From assembly GCF_013394385.1 (NCBI RefSeq), contig NZ_AP022834.1, positions 682,001 through 746,000 on the forward strand: a DNA stretch of 64,000 bases, in the 5' to 3' direction. Shown in pieces: positions 32,583 to 42,453 of this stretch. The position numbers and the translations under genes were made by a program. The notes beneath the pieces are model-generated. The model made no database searches and was not told the DNA's origin. It saw only the letters and a program-made list of their open reading frames with translations. The stretch is from Kocuria sp. TGY1127_2. GTDB lineage: Bacteria; Actinomycetota; Actinomycetes; Actinomycetales; Micrococcaceae. The first letter of the stretch is position 1. Each line of letters opens with the position of its first letter.

Positions 32583-35057
32583 TTTGCTCAAGGGATTGTT
32601 CTTGTTGCCGCACTTCGGAGACTGAACGCACGAGGGACATCCGTTCTCACATTCGCACGAGACAATCGCTTCGAGCGTCGCCTTGAGCCAGGAACGCGCG
32701 ACGAAAAAACCATGTTCGGTGAAGCCTGCACCACCCGGATACCCGTCGTAGACAAAGATCGTGGGCAGCTCGGTATCGACGTGCAGCGCGGTGGAGAGGC
32801 CTCCGATATCCCATCTGTCACAGGTTGCCACGAGTGGAAGCAGACCGATCGAAGCGTGCTCGGCCGCGTGCAAGGCCCCGGGAACGTCGGATTCGACGAC
32901 GCCGGCGGTGGTCATGAGATTCGGGGGAATGGTCCACCAGACGGCTCGTGTCACGAGCTCCTGCGCATCGAGATCCAGGGGTTCCTCGTCGATGAGGTCA
33001 TTGCTCGACAACGCTTTCCTCTGAAAAGAGACCACCTGGGTTCGGACTCGGACAAGGCCGCGGTTGAGAGTCACGGTCCCCCAACTCCTGCTGTCTTCGG
33101 TCTCGAGGACGCTCACCTCCGTGACGTCCCGGGCCTGGGTATAGAAGTTGGGGTGCGCGCGGCTGACAACGACCGCTCTTGACTCCTCGTCCAGCTCTTC
33201 TACGTGCCAGGTCTTTCCTTGATGCACGTAAATGGCCCCGGGGTGTGCCTGATAGTGCGACTGGCTGGATTCCATCGTTCCGATGATTCCGCCCGTCTCG
33301 GCGTCAATGATCTGTAACCGATGACCACCGCCGCCCCGGATATCCACCATTTCAGCGGCAGATTCGGGATGTGTCCAAAACCAACCGGTCGGTCGTCGAC
33401 GGAGGTAGCCATCGCGGACCAAAGTATCGAGCACAGACTCGGCAGTCGGCCCGAACAAGCTCAGCTCCTCCAGGCGCAGCGGCCTCTCGGCGGCGGCCGA
33501 ACAGAGATGAGGTGCAAGAACATAAGGGTTGCTCGGGTCGAAAACGGTCGACTCGACGGTCGTGTCGAAAATATCCCGAGGGTGATGTGCCAAATAGGTA
33601 TCAAGGGGATCATCGCTTGCGACGAACACCGCGAGGGACTCCTGGCCGGCACGGCCGGCACGGCCGATTTGTTGGAAGAACGAAGCCCGCGTCCCCGGCC
33701 AACCCGCGACCAGAACCGCATCGAGGCCGGCGACGTCGATCCCCAGCTCGAGAGCAGGAGTCGAGGCCACACCCAGCATTTCCCCCGAACGGACTTGGCG
33801 CTCGAGTTCGCGCCGCTCCTCAGGAAGATATCCCGAACGATAGGCACAGACCCTGTGAGCCACCGAGGGGTCTATATCCTGAAGATAATCCTGAGCCTGA
33901 CCGGCCATTGTTTCGGCCCCGCGTCTGGATTTGATGAATGCAATGGTCCGAATGCGTTCCGCGACCAAATCGGTGAGCATCTCGGCTGCCTCGGACAATG
34001 CCGAGCGACGACGCGGTGCGCCGTTTTCTCCAGCGCCCGTCGGACCCGCACCGTTGAACCCGCGCGTGTGCACGGGGGAGGTTGGGGAGGACGGCGTCGG
34101 CAGTGCGCTGGTCGTGTCGGGCACACGAGGTACTCCCGGGGCAAGTCCGTCGCGGGAGACTGTTTCTTCCAAAAGCGGTTCCCAGAGAAGTACCGTGACG
34201 GACCCGTGCGGCGAATCGTCGTGGACGAAAGAAGAGACCCTCGGTTCCTCGACCCCCAAGAGCTTTGAGAATGATCGCTGCGGATCGGCTGAGGTCGCCG
34301 AGGCTCCGATGAATGTCGGGGAGGAACCATGAAGTGCGCAGATGCGCCTCAGTCGACGCAAGGCCATCGAGACGTGAGCGCCGAACACTCCGCGATATCC
34401 ATGAGCCTCGTCGACGATTACGTAACGCAGCTGGCGCAGGAACCTCGCCCAGCGTTCGTGGTTCGGCAGAACTCCCGCGTGCAACATGTCTGGATTGCAC
34501 AACACGAAGTTCGAGTGATCGCGAATCCAGGCCCGTTCGCCGAACTCCGTGTCTCCGTCGTACGTGTCCGCACGAACCTGAGGCACTTCCAAAGATCGCA
34601 CCGAGGCCAGCTGGTCGGCCGCAAGAGCCTTGGTTGGCGCTAGATAAAGTACCGTGGCTTCCCTTGAATGCAGCCTTGAACCAGGCTCTACCGAGCCTCG
34701 GACGATCGCGTCCAGCGTCGGCATCTGGTACGCCATGGATTTTCCAGAAGCGGTCCCCGTGGCGACGATGACGTGGTGCCCTCTTCCTGTCGAGACCTGC
34801 CTTCCGGCGGATCTGCACTCCGTTGCATATTCGACAGATCGAGCCTGGGCCGAATGCGCGGCGTCGGCCGCGAGAACCTGGTGGCGGTACGGCTCTGGAA
34901 CTCCGAGGCCCTGAAACGCGTCGACGACGTTCGGATGGAGCCAATCCGGCCAGGACGAAGTCACAGCATCGCGTTCGGGTAGGACGCGGGTATGGACGAC
35001 CTCCGGTGGATTATCGCCTCGGTTGAGCGCTCGGAGGAGGTGATTGGGCTGCGGCAC
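32517..35057 (-). CDS. DEAH-box helicase of the helicase/secretion neighbourhood (Hrq1/MrfA-like)
   Basis: An 846-residue superfamily 2 helicase. Motif I TGTASGKS at 100-107, motif II DEAH at 216-219, motif III GASATSADP, motif VI QQIGRAGRAGQ. A C-terminal DUF1998-type region ends in CECENGCPSCVQSPKC, the four-Cys zinc site known from MrfA/Hrq1 repair helicases. A Pro/Gly/Ser-rich insertion lies at about 305-350. It is conserved beside tad genes in actinobacteria (Rv3649 in M. tuberculosis), but a mechanistic link is unknown. GTG start at 35057. Convergent with the tad operon, overlapping its last gene. Confidence 0.9.
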   Translation of the reverse strand: MPQPNHLLRALNRGDNPPEVVHTRVLPERDAVTSSWPDWLHPNVVDAFQGLGVPEPYRHQVLAADAAHSAQARSVEYATECRSAGRQVSTGRGHHVIVATGTASGKSMAYQMPTLDAIVRGSVEPGSRLHSREATVLYLAPTKALAADQLASVRSLEVPQVRADTYDGDTEFGERAWIRDHSNFVLCNPDMLHAGVLPNHERWARFLRQLRYVIVDEAHGYRGVFGAHVSMALRRLRRICALHGSSPTFIGASATSADPQRSFSKLLGVEEPRVSSFVHDDSPHGSVTVLLWEPLLEETVSRDGLAPGVPRVPDTTSALPTPSSPTSPVHTRGFNGAGPTGAGENGAPRRRSALSEAAEMLTDLVAERIRTIAFIKSRRGAETMAGQAQDYLQDIDPSVAHRVCAYRSGYLPEERRELERQVRSGEMLGVASTPALELGIDVAGLDAVLVAGWPGTRASFFQQIGRAGRAGQESLAVFVASDDPLDTYLAHHPRDIFDTTVESTVFDPSNPYVLAPHLCSAAAERPLRLEELSLFGPTAESVLDTLVRDGYLRRRPTGWFWTHPESAAEMVDIRGGGGHRLQIIDAETGGIIGTMESSQSHYQAHPGAIYVHQGKTWHVEELDEESRAVVVSRAHPNFYTQARDVTEVSVLETEDSRSWGTVTLNRGLVRVRTQVVSFQRKALSSNDLIDEEPLDLDAQELVTRAVWWTIPPNLMTTAGVVESDVPGALHAAEHASIGLLPLVATCDRWDIGGLSTALHVDTELPTIFVYDGYPGGAGFTEHGFFVARSWLKATLEAIVSCECENGCPSCVQSPKCGNKNNPLSKSGAVALLRGMLAEAAPDLLGR

Positions 35058-35176
35058 TAGACCATTGTGACACCCTTGTCATCGCGGCGCAGATCCGCAT
35101 CTCGACCGCGTCCGTAGTCGCGGTGTTTAGGCCGCGAAGTGGCCACAAAATCAACTGTTCGTGGCAAACTGAAGCC

Positions 35177-35620
35177 ATGAACATGCCGATGAATATCTCA
35201 GGTGAGAAGCGTCCGTATGATGATGGGCCCCGGGTCCGGGAACTGACCCATGATGAGAGCTGGCAGGTCCTTTCCCGAGCGCGAATCGCACGGTTCGTCA
35301 CCGTCGACGAAGGCGAAATCGACATCACGCCACTGAACATCTTCGCTTCGGACGGGCGGATCTATTTCAGAACCGCTCCCGGGAGCAAACTCACCAAGCT
35401 TCAGCTGAACCCGAATGTGGCCTTGGAAACGGACAAAATTGAAGGGGCGGTCGCGCACAGCGTCGTAGTGCGAGGTAGCGCGCGTCTGCTGACCGATCCG
35501 GCAGAGACGGACCGGGTGGCCGCGATGCCCCTGTTCCCGTGGGTGCGCACAGAGAAGCTTGAGTTCGTGGAGATCACGCCGACCGAGATCACCGGTCGAA
35601 GGTTCCGGCTAGGTGACTGA
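35177..35620 (+). CDS. Pyridoxamine 5'-phosphate oxidase-fold flavin/F420-type protein
   Basis: A 147-residue split-barrel protein of the PNPOx-like superfamily: SRARIARFVTVDEGEIDITPLNI, GRIYFRTAPGSKLTKLQLNPNVALETDKI, SVVVRGSARLLTD. These small proteins bind FMN, F420 or haem and often reduce or sense small molecules; the cofactor is not deducible. ATG 35177 has no good Shine-Dalgarno; CAAACT ends 6 bases ahead, so a short or leaderless transcript is possible. Upstream and divergent lies the helicase. Confidence 0.82.
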   Translation: MNMPMNISGEKRPYDDGPRVRELTHDESWQVLSRARIARFVTVDEGEIDITPLNIFASDGRIYFRTAPGSKLTKLQLNPNVALETDKIEGAVAHSVVVRGSARLLTDPAETDRVAAMPLFPWVRTEKLEFVEITPTEITGRRFRLGD

Positions 35621-35676
35621 GCCCGGCGCCGGAGCATCGGGCCGAAGATCACGCTCACCACGGGGCGGGCATCGCC

Positions 35677-35682
35677 TAAAAT
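35677..35682 (+). promoter_or_regulatory. -10 element (TAAAAT) for leaderless trhO
   Basis: TAAAAT ends 6 bases before GTG 35689. No Shine-Dalgarno is present, so transcription probably starts at the initiation codon. Confidence 0.55.
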
Positions 35683-35688
35683 ACTTTC

Positions 35689-36597
35689 GTGGCTCTTTCT
35701 CGCATCGTTCTCTATTACCAGTTCACTCCCATCGCGGACCCCGAGTCCGTCGTGCTCTGGCAACGCGCTCTCTGCGAAAAATGGGGGCTGAGAGGTCGTA
35801 TTCTCGTATCCGAACACGGCATCAATGGAACCGTCGGCGGTGAGATCAGCGCGGTCAAACAATATGTCCGCACCACTCGGCAGTTTTCCGGATTCCGGGA
35901 CATGGAATTCAAATGGTCCGACGGTGGTGCCGAGGACTTCCCTCGGCTTTCCGTCAAAGCACGCGAAGAGATCGTGGCGTTCGGCGCCGCGGACGAACTC
36001 AAGGTGGACGAGAACGGCGTCGTCGGGGGAGGAACCCACTTGAGCCCGGAGCAAGTCAACGAACTCGTCGAGCAGAACGGGGACGATGTCGTCTTCTTCG
36101 ACGGCCGGAACGCGTTCGAAGCTCGCATCGGGCGATTCAAGAATGCGGTGGTGCCGGACACGCGAACCACGCACGACTTCCTGGCCGAGCTCGAATCCGG
36201 AAAATACGATGACCTCAAGGACAAAAAAGTTGTCACGTACTGCACCGGTGGGATTCGTTGCGAGATCCTTTCGGCCCTCATGAAAAATCGGGGGTTTGAG
36301 GACGTCTATCAGATCGACGGCGGAATCGTTCGCTACGGCGAGAAATTTGGCGACGCGGGGTTGTGGGAAGGTTCCCTCTACGTTTTCGACCAGAGAATGC
36401 ACATCGAGTTCTCCCCGGAGGCCGTGATGATCGGTCGTTGCGAGGCCTGCGGATCAGCCTCGAACAAGTTCGAGAACTGCAGTAATCAGGACTGCCGGGA
36501 GCTTATTCTCTTGTGCCCTGACTGTGCGGCGAAGAACCTCGCCTGTCCCAGCGGCTGCGCCACCGCCCGCCAGGGCCGGCAGACCTCCTCCGTTTAG
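35689..36597 (+). CDS. trhO: tRNA uridine(34) hydroxylase TrhO (rhodanese domain)
   Basis: A 302-residue protein with an N-terminal acylphosphatase-like domain ([29 protein letters not shown]) and a rhodanese domain ([21 protein letters not shown]) with active-site C in [12 protein letters not shown]. The Cys-rich end (RCEACGS, NCSNQDC, LCPDCA) suits zinc binding. TrhO makes 5-hydroxyuridine at the tRNA wobble position. Length fits the family. GTG 35689 is probably leaderless. The stop overlaps by 2 bases with the stop of the convergent gene. Confidence 0.92.
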   Translation: MALSRIVLYYQFTPIADPESVVLWQRALCEKWGLRGRILVSEHGINGTVGGEISAVKQYVRTTRQFSGFRDMEFKWSDGGAEDFPRLSVKAREEIVAFGAADELKVDENGVVGGGTHLSPEQVNELVEQNGDDVVFFDGRNAFEARIGRFKNAVVPDTRTTHDFLAELESGKYDDLKDKKVVTYCTGGIRCEILSALMKNRGFEDVYQIDGGIVRYGEKFGDAGLWEGSLYVFDQRMHIEFSPEAVMIGRCEACGSASNKFENCSNQDCRELILLCPDCAAKNLACPSGCATARQGRQTSSV

Positions 36598-37685
36598 GCG
36601 CTGACGGGATAGAGCGGGTTGTGACCCGCCGCAACCTTCTCGTCTGCACGAACCGGCCCGGGCGGCGTCGCTCCGTTCTCGGTGTCGAACGGGCTTCCGC
36701 CGAGACGTTCCCGTCCGTGATCGGTCAGCCAACCGGAGGTATCAGGGCCTACGGGCACAATGCCCGTCGGATTGATGTCTCGTTGCACCCCGTAGTAATG
36801 CTCCTTGATCTGCTCGAAGTCGACCGTGTCGCCGAAGCCGGGCGTTTGGAAGAGATCGCGTGCGTACCCCCACAGGTTCGGCAAGGTTGAGAGCATTTGC
36901 CGGTTCGCCTTGAAATGCGAAAAATAGACGACGTCGAATCGCGCCAGGGTGGTGAACAACCTGACGTCAGCCTCGGTGATGTGATCGCCCATGAGGTAAC
37001 GCCGGGAGGACAGGCGCTCTTCGAGCCAATCCATCGCGGTCCAGAGCCTCCGATAGGCTTTCTCGTACGCTTCTTGCGAGCCCGCGAAGCCGCAACGGTA
37101 CACGCCGTTATTCACTTCGGTGAAGACGCGTTGCATGACTTCACGCATCTCCTCCTCGAGTTCTTCGGGCCACAGATCCGGGGCACCTTCGCGGTGGAAC
37201 GCGGTCCACTGCTTCGAAAAATCCTCGGTGATCTGCGGGAAGTCGTTGGTGACCACTTTTCCCGACGGGACGTCCACGATAGCGGGGACCGTGATGCCCC
37301 GGGGGTAATCCGGGTAGCGCGCGAAGAACGCCTGTTGGAGCCTTTCGATTCCCAGCACCGGATCCTTACCGTCCGGGTCCAATGTAAATGTCCAGGAACG
37401 GGCGTCATGTGTCGGTCCGGGCATGCCGATCGATAAGGCGTCTTCCAGACCGAGAAGCCTGCGGGCGATGATCGTTCGGTTGGCCCACGGACACGCGCGT
37501 GCCGCAATCAGGCGATAACGTTCTGCTTCAACCGGCCAAACCCCACGATCGCGGTCTTCGGTTCCAGCGGGCAGGTCCGTTCCATCAAGAATCCGGTCCT
37601 CGATGTAGTTGGTGTCCCGGGTGAATTCTTCTCCTTGGGTGACATAGGACCCACGAGTGGAATGGCTATCTTGGTTCTGTTCCAT
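36594..37685 (-). CDS. Glutathionyl-hydroquinone reductase-like (Xi-class GST) protein
   Basis: A 363-residue thioredoxin-fold transferase. ARACPWANR places the Xi-class catalytic motif C65-PWA at 65-68; [16 protein letters not shown] and [20 protein letters not shown] follow, and the helical C-terminal domain has [19 protein letters not shown]. Family enzymes reduce glutathionyl- (or another thiol-) hydroquinones. Actinobacteria generally use mycothiol, so the natural thiol may differ. ATG 37685 selected. Convergent with trhO; divergent from the methyltransferase gene. Confidence 0.87.
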   Translation of the reverse strand: MEQNQDSHSTRGSYVTQGEEFTRDTNYIEDRILDGTDLPAGTEDRDRGVWPVEAERYRLIAARACPWANRTIIARRLLGLEDALSIGMPGPTHDARSWTFTLDPDGKDPVLGIERLQQAFFARYPDYPRGITVPAIVDVPSGKVVTNDFPQITEDFSKQWTAFHREGAPDLWPEELEEEMREVMQRVFTEVNNGVYRCGFAGSQEAYEKAYRRLWTAMDWLEERLSSRRYLMGDHITEADVRLFTTLARFDVVYFSHFKANRQMLSTLPNLWGYARDLFQTPGFGDTVDFEQIKEHYYGVQRDINPTGIVPVGPDTSGWLTDHGRERLGGSPFDTENGATPPGPVRADEKVAAGHNPLYPVSA

Positions 37686-37736
37686 AGTCCCACTATGCCC
37701 CCGAATGGTTGCTCCGTAAACCAATTCTGCACCTCG

Positions 37737-37742
37737 TATGCT
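37737..37742 (+). promoter_or_regulatory. -10 element (TATGCT) for leaderless methyltransferase transcript
   Basis: TATGCT ends 6 bases before GTG 37749, the leaderless spacing. No usable Shine-Dalgarno. Confidence 0.5.
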
Positions 37743-37748
37743 AGAGGT

Positions 37749-39401
37749 GTGACTTCACAACCGGAATTCTCTCGCGTGCCCGAAACCCCTTACAGCTATG
37801 ACGGCACGGCCGTGGAAAGCCTCGCTGAGGCGTTGGCCGCGGTCGATTTCTCTTATGAGGGGATCCTTTCCCTGTTGGGGGACGGAGCGTTCGAAGCAAT
37901 GGTCAGGGAACAGGTGGTTCCGGCCAAGCACCGGATCCGGCAGATTTTGAGCGGACGAGCCTCCGCGAAACCAGGCCGGCGGAGACTTGCAGGTGTCGTC
38001 GATTTCTTCATGCTGGGAGGAGCTGCGAGCGCTGAGGCTCTCGAGGCGACCCTGGGCGAGGGTGCCTATGACGTACTCGATCGTCTCAATCTACTGATCC
38101 CGGAGTCCGCACCGGCACATCAAGGCTCCTCCATGTTCCGCGCGGCCTTCGACCTGCGACCGCATTCGGCCGACGACGGAACCGACCTCTGGGTCGTCTC
38201 CGATCTGGGCGCGCACCAGACCGATGGGGTGTTGCCTCGTGATTACGTTCTGGGCGTGGGACAGGCTTCCCTCACGTTGGCTCAGTTCACAGAGCGCCGG
38301 CCCGTGGACAAGGCCTTGGACCTCGGCACAGGGTGCGGAATTCAGGTGTTCCATTTGCTGGGGCACTGCCGTCACGTGACCGCGACCGATATCTCCTCAC
38401 GGGCTCTAGGGATCACACGCTTCAACCTCGTCCTCAACGCACCGGCTTTGGGCATTGACCCGGACAACCTGGAGGAGCGAGTGAGCCTGCGCCTCGGAAG
38501 TCTGCTCGAGCCCGTCCAAGGGGATCGCTTCGACCTCGTCGTGTCGAACCCGCCGTTCGTCATCACGCCTCGGCGCGAGAGCGAAGGAGAGAATGATCGT
38601 TTTACCTACCGCGACGGCGGATTGCCGGGGGATGACATCGTCTCGACCCTAGTGCGCCGGATTCCGCAGGTTCTGAACCGCGACGGACGAGCGCAGATGC
38701 TGGGCAACTGGGAAATTCTGGAAGACGCTCACGAGGAAACTGGGAAACAGTCCTGGGACCTGCGCCCGAGGGAGTGGCTGCCTGATGACTGTGAGGCCTG
38801 GTTCATCCAGCGCGAAGAGACCTCGCCGGAGCAGTACGCGGAGACTTGGTTGCGTGACGCCAGTCAGAATCGCGACCCGCAGGCATTCGAAGAAGCTTAT
38901 CTGGACTATATGCGGGACTTCTCGACAAGGGGAGTCGTCTCCATCGGGTTCGGGATGATCTGGCTTCGACGGCCGACCGGAACGCCCTCGGTTCTACGAT
39001 TCGAGAAAATAGAGCATCCTATCCAACAACCGATCGCGCCCTTCGTGACCAGAGCCATCGAGGCCCAAGATACTCTCGCCCCACTGAGCGACAACGAACT
39101 TCGTGCGAGTCACCTGTCGGTTGCCGACGACGTGACCGAGGAGCGGCATCAAAGGCCCGGTTCCGAGCATCCGGGAGTAATTGTGCTCAGGCAGGGAGCC
39201 GGGTTGCGTCGGACCGAGCTTCTCTCGACCGAAGCCGCAGGTTTCGTCTCGGCATGTGATGGTGAGTTGACGGCCGGTCAGATCATCGACGCGCTCGCGG
39301 CGTTGCTCGACTGGGAAGCACCGGACGCCTCAGTTGCCCTCTTGTCCCATGTCAGACGAATGATCGAGGGTGGGTTCCTCGACTTCCACGAGGCAGGGTG
39401 A
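37749..39401 (+). CDS. Class I SAM-dependent N-methyltransferase (NPPF type) with extra N- and C-terminal domains
   Basis: A 550-residue protein. Motif I is LDLGTGCGIQV (190-200), and VVSNPPF ends with NPPF at 267-270, the mark of enzymes that methylate exocyclic or amide nitrogens in nucleic acids or Gln (HemK/RsmC/RlmG relatives). An N-terminal 130-residue helical domain and a C-terminal winged-helix-like region (about 440-550) may bind the substrate. Target unknown; RNA or protein is most likely. GTG 37749 chosen; frames upstream run over the divergent promoter. It precedes topA by 201 bases. Confidence 0.85.
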   Translation: MTSQPEFSRVPETPYSYDGTAVESLAEALAAVDFSYEGILSLLGDGAFEAMVREQVVPAKHRIRQILSGRASAKPGRRRLAGVVDFFMLGGAASAEALEATLGEGAYDVLDRLNLLIPESAPAHQGSSMFRAAFDLRPHSADDGTDLWVVSDLGAHQTDGVLPRDYVLGVGQASLTLAQFTERRPVDKALDLGTGCGIQVFHLLGHCRHVTATDISSRALGITRFNLVLNAPALGIDPDNLEERVSLRLGSLLEPVQGDRFDLVVSNPPFVITPRRESEGENDRFTYRDGGLPGDDIVSTLVRRIPQVLNRDGRAQMLGNWEILEDAHEETGKQSWDLRPREWLPDDCEAWFIQREETSPEQYAETWLRDASQNRDPQAFEEAYLDYMRDFSTRGVVSIGFGMIWLRRPTGTPSVLRFEKIEHPIQQPIAPFVTRAIEAQDTLAPLSDNELRASHLSVADDVTEERHQRPGSEHPGVIVLRQGAGLRRTELLSTEAAGFVSACDGELTAGQIIDALAALLDWEAPDASVALLSHVRRMIEGGFLDFHEAG

Positions 39402-39602
39402 ACCTCTGCGCCCCAAGAAAAGTGGGTTGGGTGACCAAGCCGATTGCGAGGGCCACGGCACATTACGCAAACCGGTAGCGTGGTCCGAGAACCCCTTGGC
39501 GGAGAGAGGCGTATCTCACCGTGTCTGTGGATACGTGACGAGCCGTCTCATTTCCTCGGCTATTGTGGGGGCGTATCCACCAGATCGGACACAAGGAGCG
39601 AC

Positions 39603-42452
39603 GTGCCAACACAGGCCAAGGGCAAGACGACCGGTAAGAGTCTCCTCATTGTGGAGTCTCCTTCCAAGGTCAAAACCATCGGAGGTTACCTAGGGGACGC
39701 GTATATCGTCGAGTCCTCAATGGGACACATCCGGGATTTGCCCCAGCCTTCCGAGCTGCCCGCCGAGCTGAAGAAGACTCCGGTCGGCAAATTCGCCGTG
39801 GACATCGATCACGGCTTCGCGCCGTATTACGTCGTCAACCCTGACAAGAAGAAAAAGGTTACCGAGCTCAAACGGTTGCTCAAAGAGTGCGACGCTCTGT
39901 ACCTCGCAACCGATGCGGACCGCGAAGGCGAGGCCATCGCCTGGCATCTTCTCGAAGTGCTCAAGCCCAAGGTTCCCGTGCATAGGGTGACTTTCCCTGA
40001 GATTACTCGGGAAGCAGTCGAACGCGGATTCGAGAACGTACGAGACATCGACGATTCTCTCGTGGATGCGCAGGAAACGCGGCGTGTGCTCGACCGCATC
40101 TATGGTTATGAACTCTCGCCAGTGTTGTGGCGCAAAGTTTCTCAGGGACTGTCCGCCGGACGTGTTCAGTCTGTCGCGACCAGGCTCGTCGTCGAGCGGG
40201 AGAGGGAACGGATGAAGTTCCGTTCGGCGCAGTACTGGGATTTGGCCGGCCTTTTCGAGACCAAGTCGTCCGAGAGATTCAAGGCGAAGCTCTCATCCCT
40301 CGACGGGATGAGGGTCGCAACGGGTAAGGATTTCTCTGATTCCGGCGATTTGAAGTCGGCCGCCCGCGCCAAGGTCGCCCACCTCGATGAAGAAGCGGCA
40401 CGCGGGCTGGTTTCCGCGTTGGAAGGCTCGGAATTCTCGGTTTCGTCGGTCGAGACTAAACCGTATACCCGCCGCCCGGCCGCGCCGTTCACGACGTCGA
40501 CCCTCCAGCAGGAAGCGGCCCGCAAGCTTCGTTTCTCCTCGCGGTCCACGATGCAGGTTGCCCAACGCCTGTACGAGAACGGGCACATTACATATATGCG
40601 TACCGACTCGGTGGCATTGTCCGATCAGGCGATCAACGCGGCGCGTAATCAGGCCACTGAACTCTACGGCTCAGAATACGTACCGTCGAAGCCACGCTTG
40701 TATGCCTCGAAGTCGAAGAACGCCCAAGAGGCGCACGAGGCCATTCGACCGGCAGGGGACTCTTTCCGCACTCCGTCGGCGGTCAAGTCCAAGCTTTCAC
40801 CCGATGAGTTCAGGCTCTACGAGCTGATCTGGAAGCGGACCGTCGCATCGCAGATGGCTGACGCCAAGGGGCAGACGGCTTCCATCAAACTCGAAGCGCA
40901 GACCAGCGACTCGCGCACGGCGGAATTCTCCGCCTCGGGTACGGTCATCACCTTCCGTGGCTTCATGGCCGCATACGAGGAAGGCAAGGACGCCGCCCGA
41001 GACGCAGACGATGCGAAGGACGGCGACGACAAACGCCTGCCCAAATTGGTCGAGGGCGATGTGCTGACCGGCCGCGATATCGAGGCCAACGGACACGAGA
41101 CCTCACCTCCGCCCCGATACACCGAAGCGTCTCTGGTCAAGGCCATGGATGAGCTGGGAATCGGTCGGCCCTCGACCTATGCCGCTGTGATCTCGACGAT
41201 CATGGACCGCGGTTACGTGAACAACCGCTCGGGTTCCTTGGTGCCATCGTGGACGGCGTTTTCCGTGGTGCGACTCCTCGAAGAACATTTCTCGCGTTAT
41301 GTGGACTACGAATTCACGGCCGAGATGGAAGACGATCTGGACAGAATCGCCCGGGGCGAGGAACAAAGGGTCGATTGGCTCACGGGTTTCTATTTCGGCA
41401 ACGACGCCGAAAGCGGTCTCAAGCCGATCGTGGAAAATCTCGGAGAGATCGACGCCCGTGCGGTGAACTCGATCGAGATCACCGACGGCGTGACCTTGAG
41501 AGTCGGCCGTTACGGTCCGTACCTGGAGACCGGCGGCTCGGTTGATGAAGAGACTGGCGAAGTCACGGATCCGATCCGCGCCAACGTCCCGGCCGATCTT
41601 GCCCCGGATGAACTGACCGCTCAGAAGGCTGCCGAGCTCATCGAACAGGGCAAAGCCGACGGACGTGAGCTGGGAACAGACCCCGAGAACGGACGGACGA
41701 TTTTGGCGAAGGACGGTCGGTTCGGCCCTTACGTCACCGAGGTCGTTCCTGAACTTACCGAGGAAGAGCTGGCCAACCAACCGGTCGAGTATTACAAGAA
41801 CGGCAAGCCGAAGCCGCCGAAGAAACCCAAGAAGGAGAAACCCCGGACAGCTTCACTTCTGAAGTCCATGTCTCTTCAGACGGTCACACTCGAGGACGCG
41901 CTCAAATTGCTCTCCCTGCCGCGTGTCGTGGGCAAGGACGAGGAAGGCACGGAAATTACCGCCCAGAACGGCCGGTATGGTCCTTATCTCAAGAAGGGCA
42001 CGGACTCGCGTTCGCTGAGTACAGAGGAGCAGATCTTCTCGATCACTCTCGACGAAGCGCTCGCGATATACGCACAGCCCAAGCAGCGTGGGCGCGCAGC
42101 CGCCAAGCCGCCTTTGGCCGAGCTGGGCAAGGATCCGAGCAACGACAAACCGATCGTGATCAAGGACGGGCGGTTCGGGCCGTATGTAACGGACGGGGAG
42201 ACCAACGTCACGGTTCCCCGCTCGGAGACCATCGAGTCCATGACGCATACGCGAGCCGTAGAACTACTTGCGGAGAAGCGAGCCAAGGGGCCGGCGAAAA
42301 AATCCACCGCGAAGAAGTCGACCGCCAAGAAGTCGACGTCGAAAAAGACTCCGGCTGCCAAGAAAACGACGGCATCCAAGAAGACTTCCGCTGCGAAGAA
42401 GTCGACGCCCTCCCGTTCAGGATCCAAGACAGTGAAATCAGAGGAGAACTGA
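39603..42452 (+). CDS. topA: DNA topoisomerase I
   Basis: The 949-residue type IA topoisomerase relaxes negative supercoils. TOPRIM: E18 in LLIVESPSKVK and D104-D106-E108 in ATDADREGEAIAW. Active-site Y331 is in HITYMRTDS. The C-terminal part has four TopoI-C repeats marked by RYGPYL or RFGPYV, without zinc fingers, followed by a 40-residue Lys/Ala/Ser/Thr tail (AKKST units) as in mycobacterial TopA, which aids DNA binding. GTG 39603 with AGGAGCG ahead. The ppx gene starts one base after its stop. Confidence 0.97.
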   Translation: MPTQAKGKTTGKSLLIVESPSKVKTIGGYLGDAYIVESSMGHIRDLPQPSELPAELKKTPVGKFAVDIDHGFAPYYVVNPDKKKKVTELKRLLKECDALYLATDADREGEAIAWHLLEVLKPKVPVHRVTFPEITREAVERGFENVRDIDDSLVDAQETRRVLDRIYGYELSPVLWRKVSQGLSAGRVQSVATRLVVERERERMKFRSAQYWDLAGLFETKSSERFKAKLSSLDGMRVATGKDFSDSGDLKSAARAKVAHLDEEAARGLVSALEGSEFSVSSVETKPYTRRPAAPFTTSTLQQEAARKLRFSSRSTMQVAQRLYENGHITYMRTDSVALSDQAINAARNQATELYGSEYVPSKPRLYASKSKNAQEAHEAIRPAGDSFRTPSAVKSKLSPDEFRLYELIWKRTVASQMADAKGQTASIKLEAQTSDSRTAEFSASGTVITFRGFMAAYEEGKDAARDADDAKDGDDKRLPKLVEGDVLTGRDIEANGHETSPPPRYTEASLVKAMDELGIGRPSTYAAVISTIMDRGYVNNRSGSLVPSWTAFSVVRLLEEHFSRYVDYEFTAEMEDDLDRIARGEEQRVDWLTGFYFGNDAESGLKPIVENLGEIDARAVNSIEITDGVTLRVGRYGPYLETGGSVDEETGEVTDPIRANVPADLAPDELTAQKAAELIEQGKADGRELGTDPENGRTILAKDGRFGPYVTEVVPELTEEELANQPVEYYKNGKPKPPKKPKKEKPRTASLLKSMSLQTVTLEDALKLLSLPRVVGKDEEGTEITAQNGRYGPYLKKGTDSRSLSTEEQIFSITLDEALAIYAQPKQRGRAAAKPPLAELGKDPSNDKPIVIKDGRFGPYVTDGETNVTVPRSETIESMTHTRAVELLAEKRAKGPAKKSTAKKSTAKKSTSKKTPAAKKTTASKKTSAAKKSTPSRSGSKTVKSEEN

Positions 42453-42453
42453 G

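Noticed and set aside
33640-33680. Tandem repeat of CGGCACGGC
   Set aside because: It encodes the GRAGRAG of helicase motif VI; coding constraint explains it.
42290-42415. Low-complexity repeat at the end of topA
   Set aside because: It encodes the Lys/Ala/Ser/Thr DNA-binding tail common in actinobacterial TopA, not a mobile or tandem repeat element.
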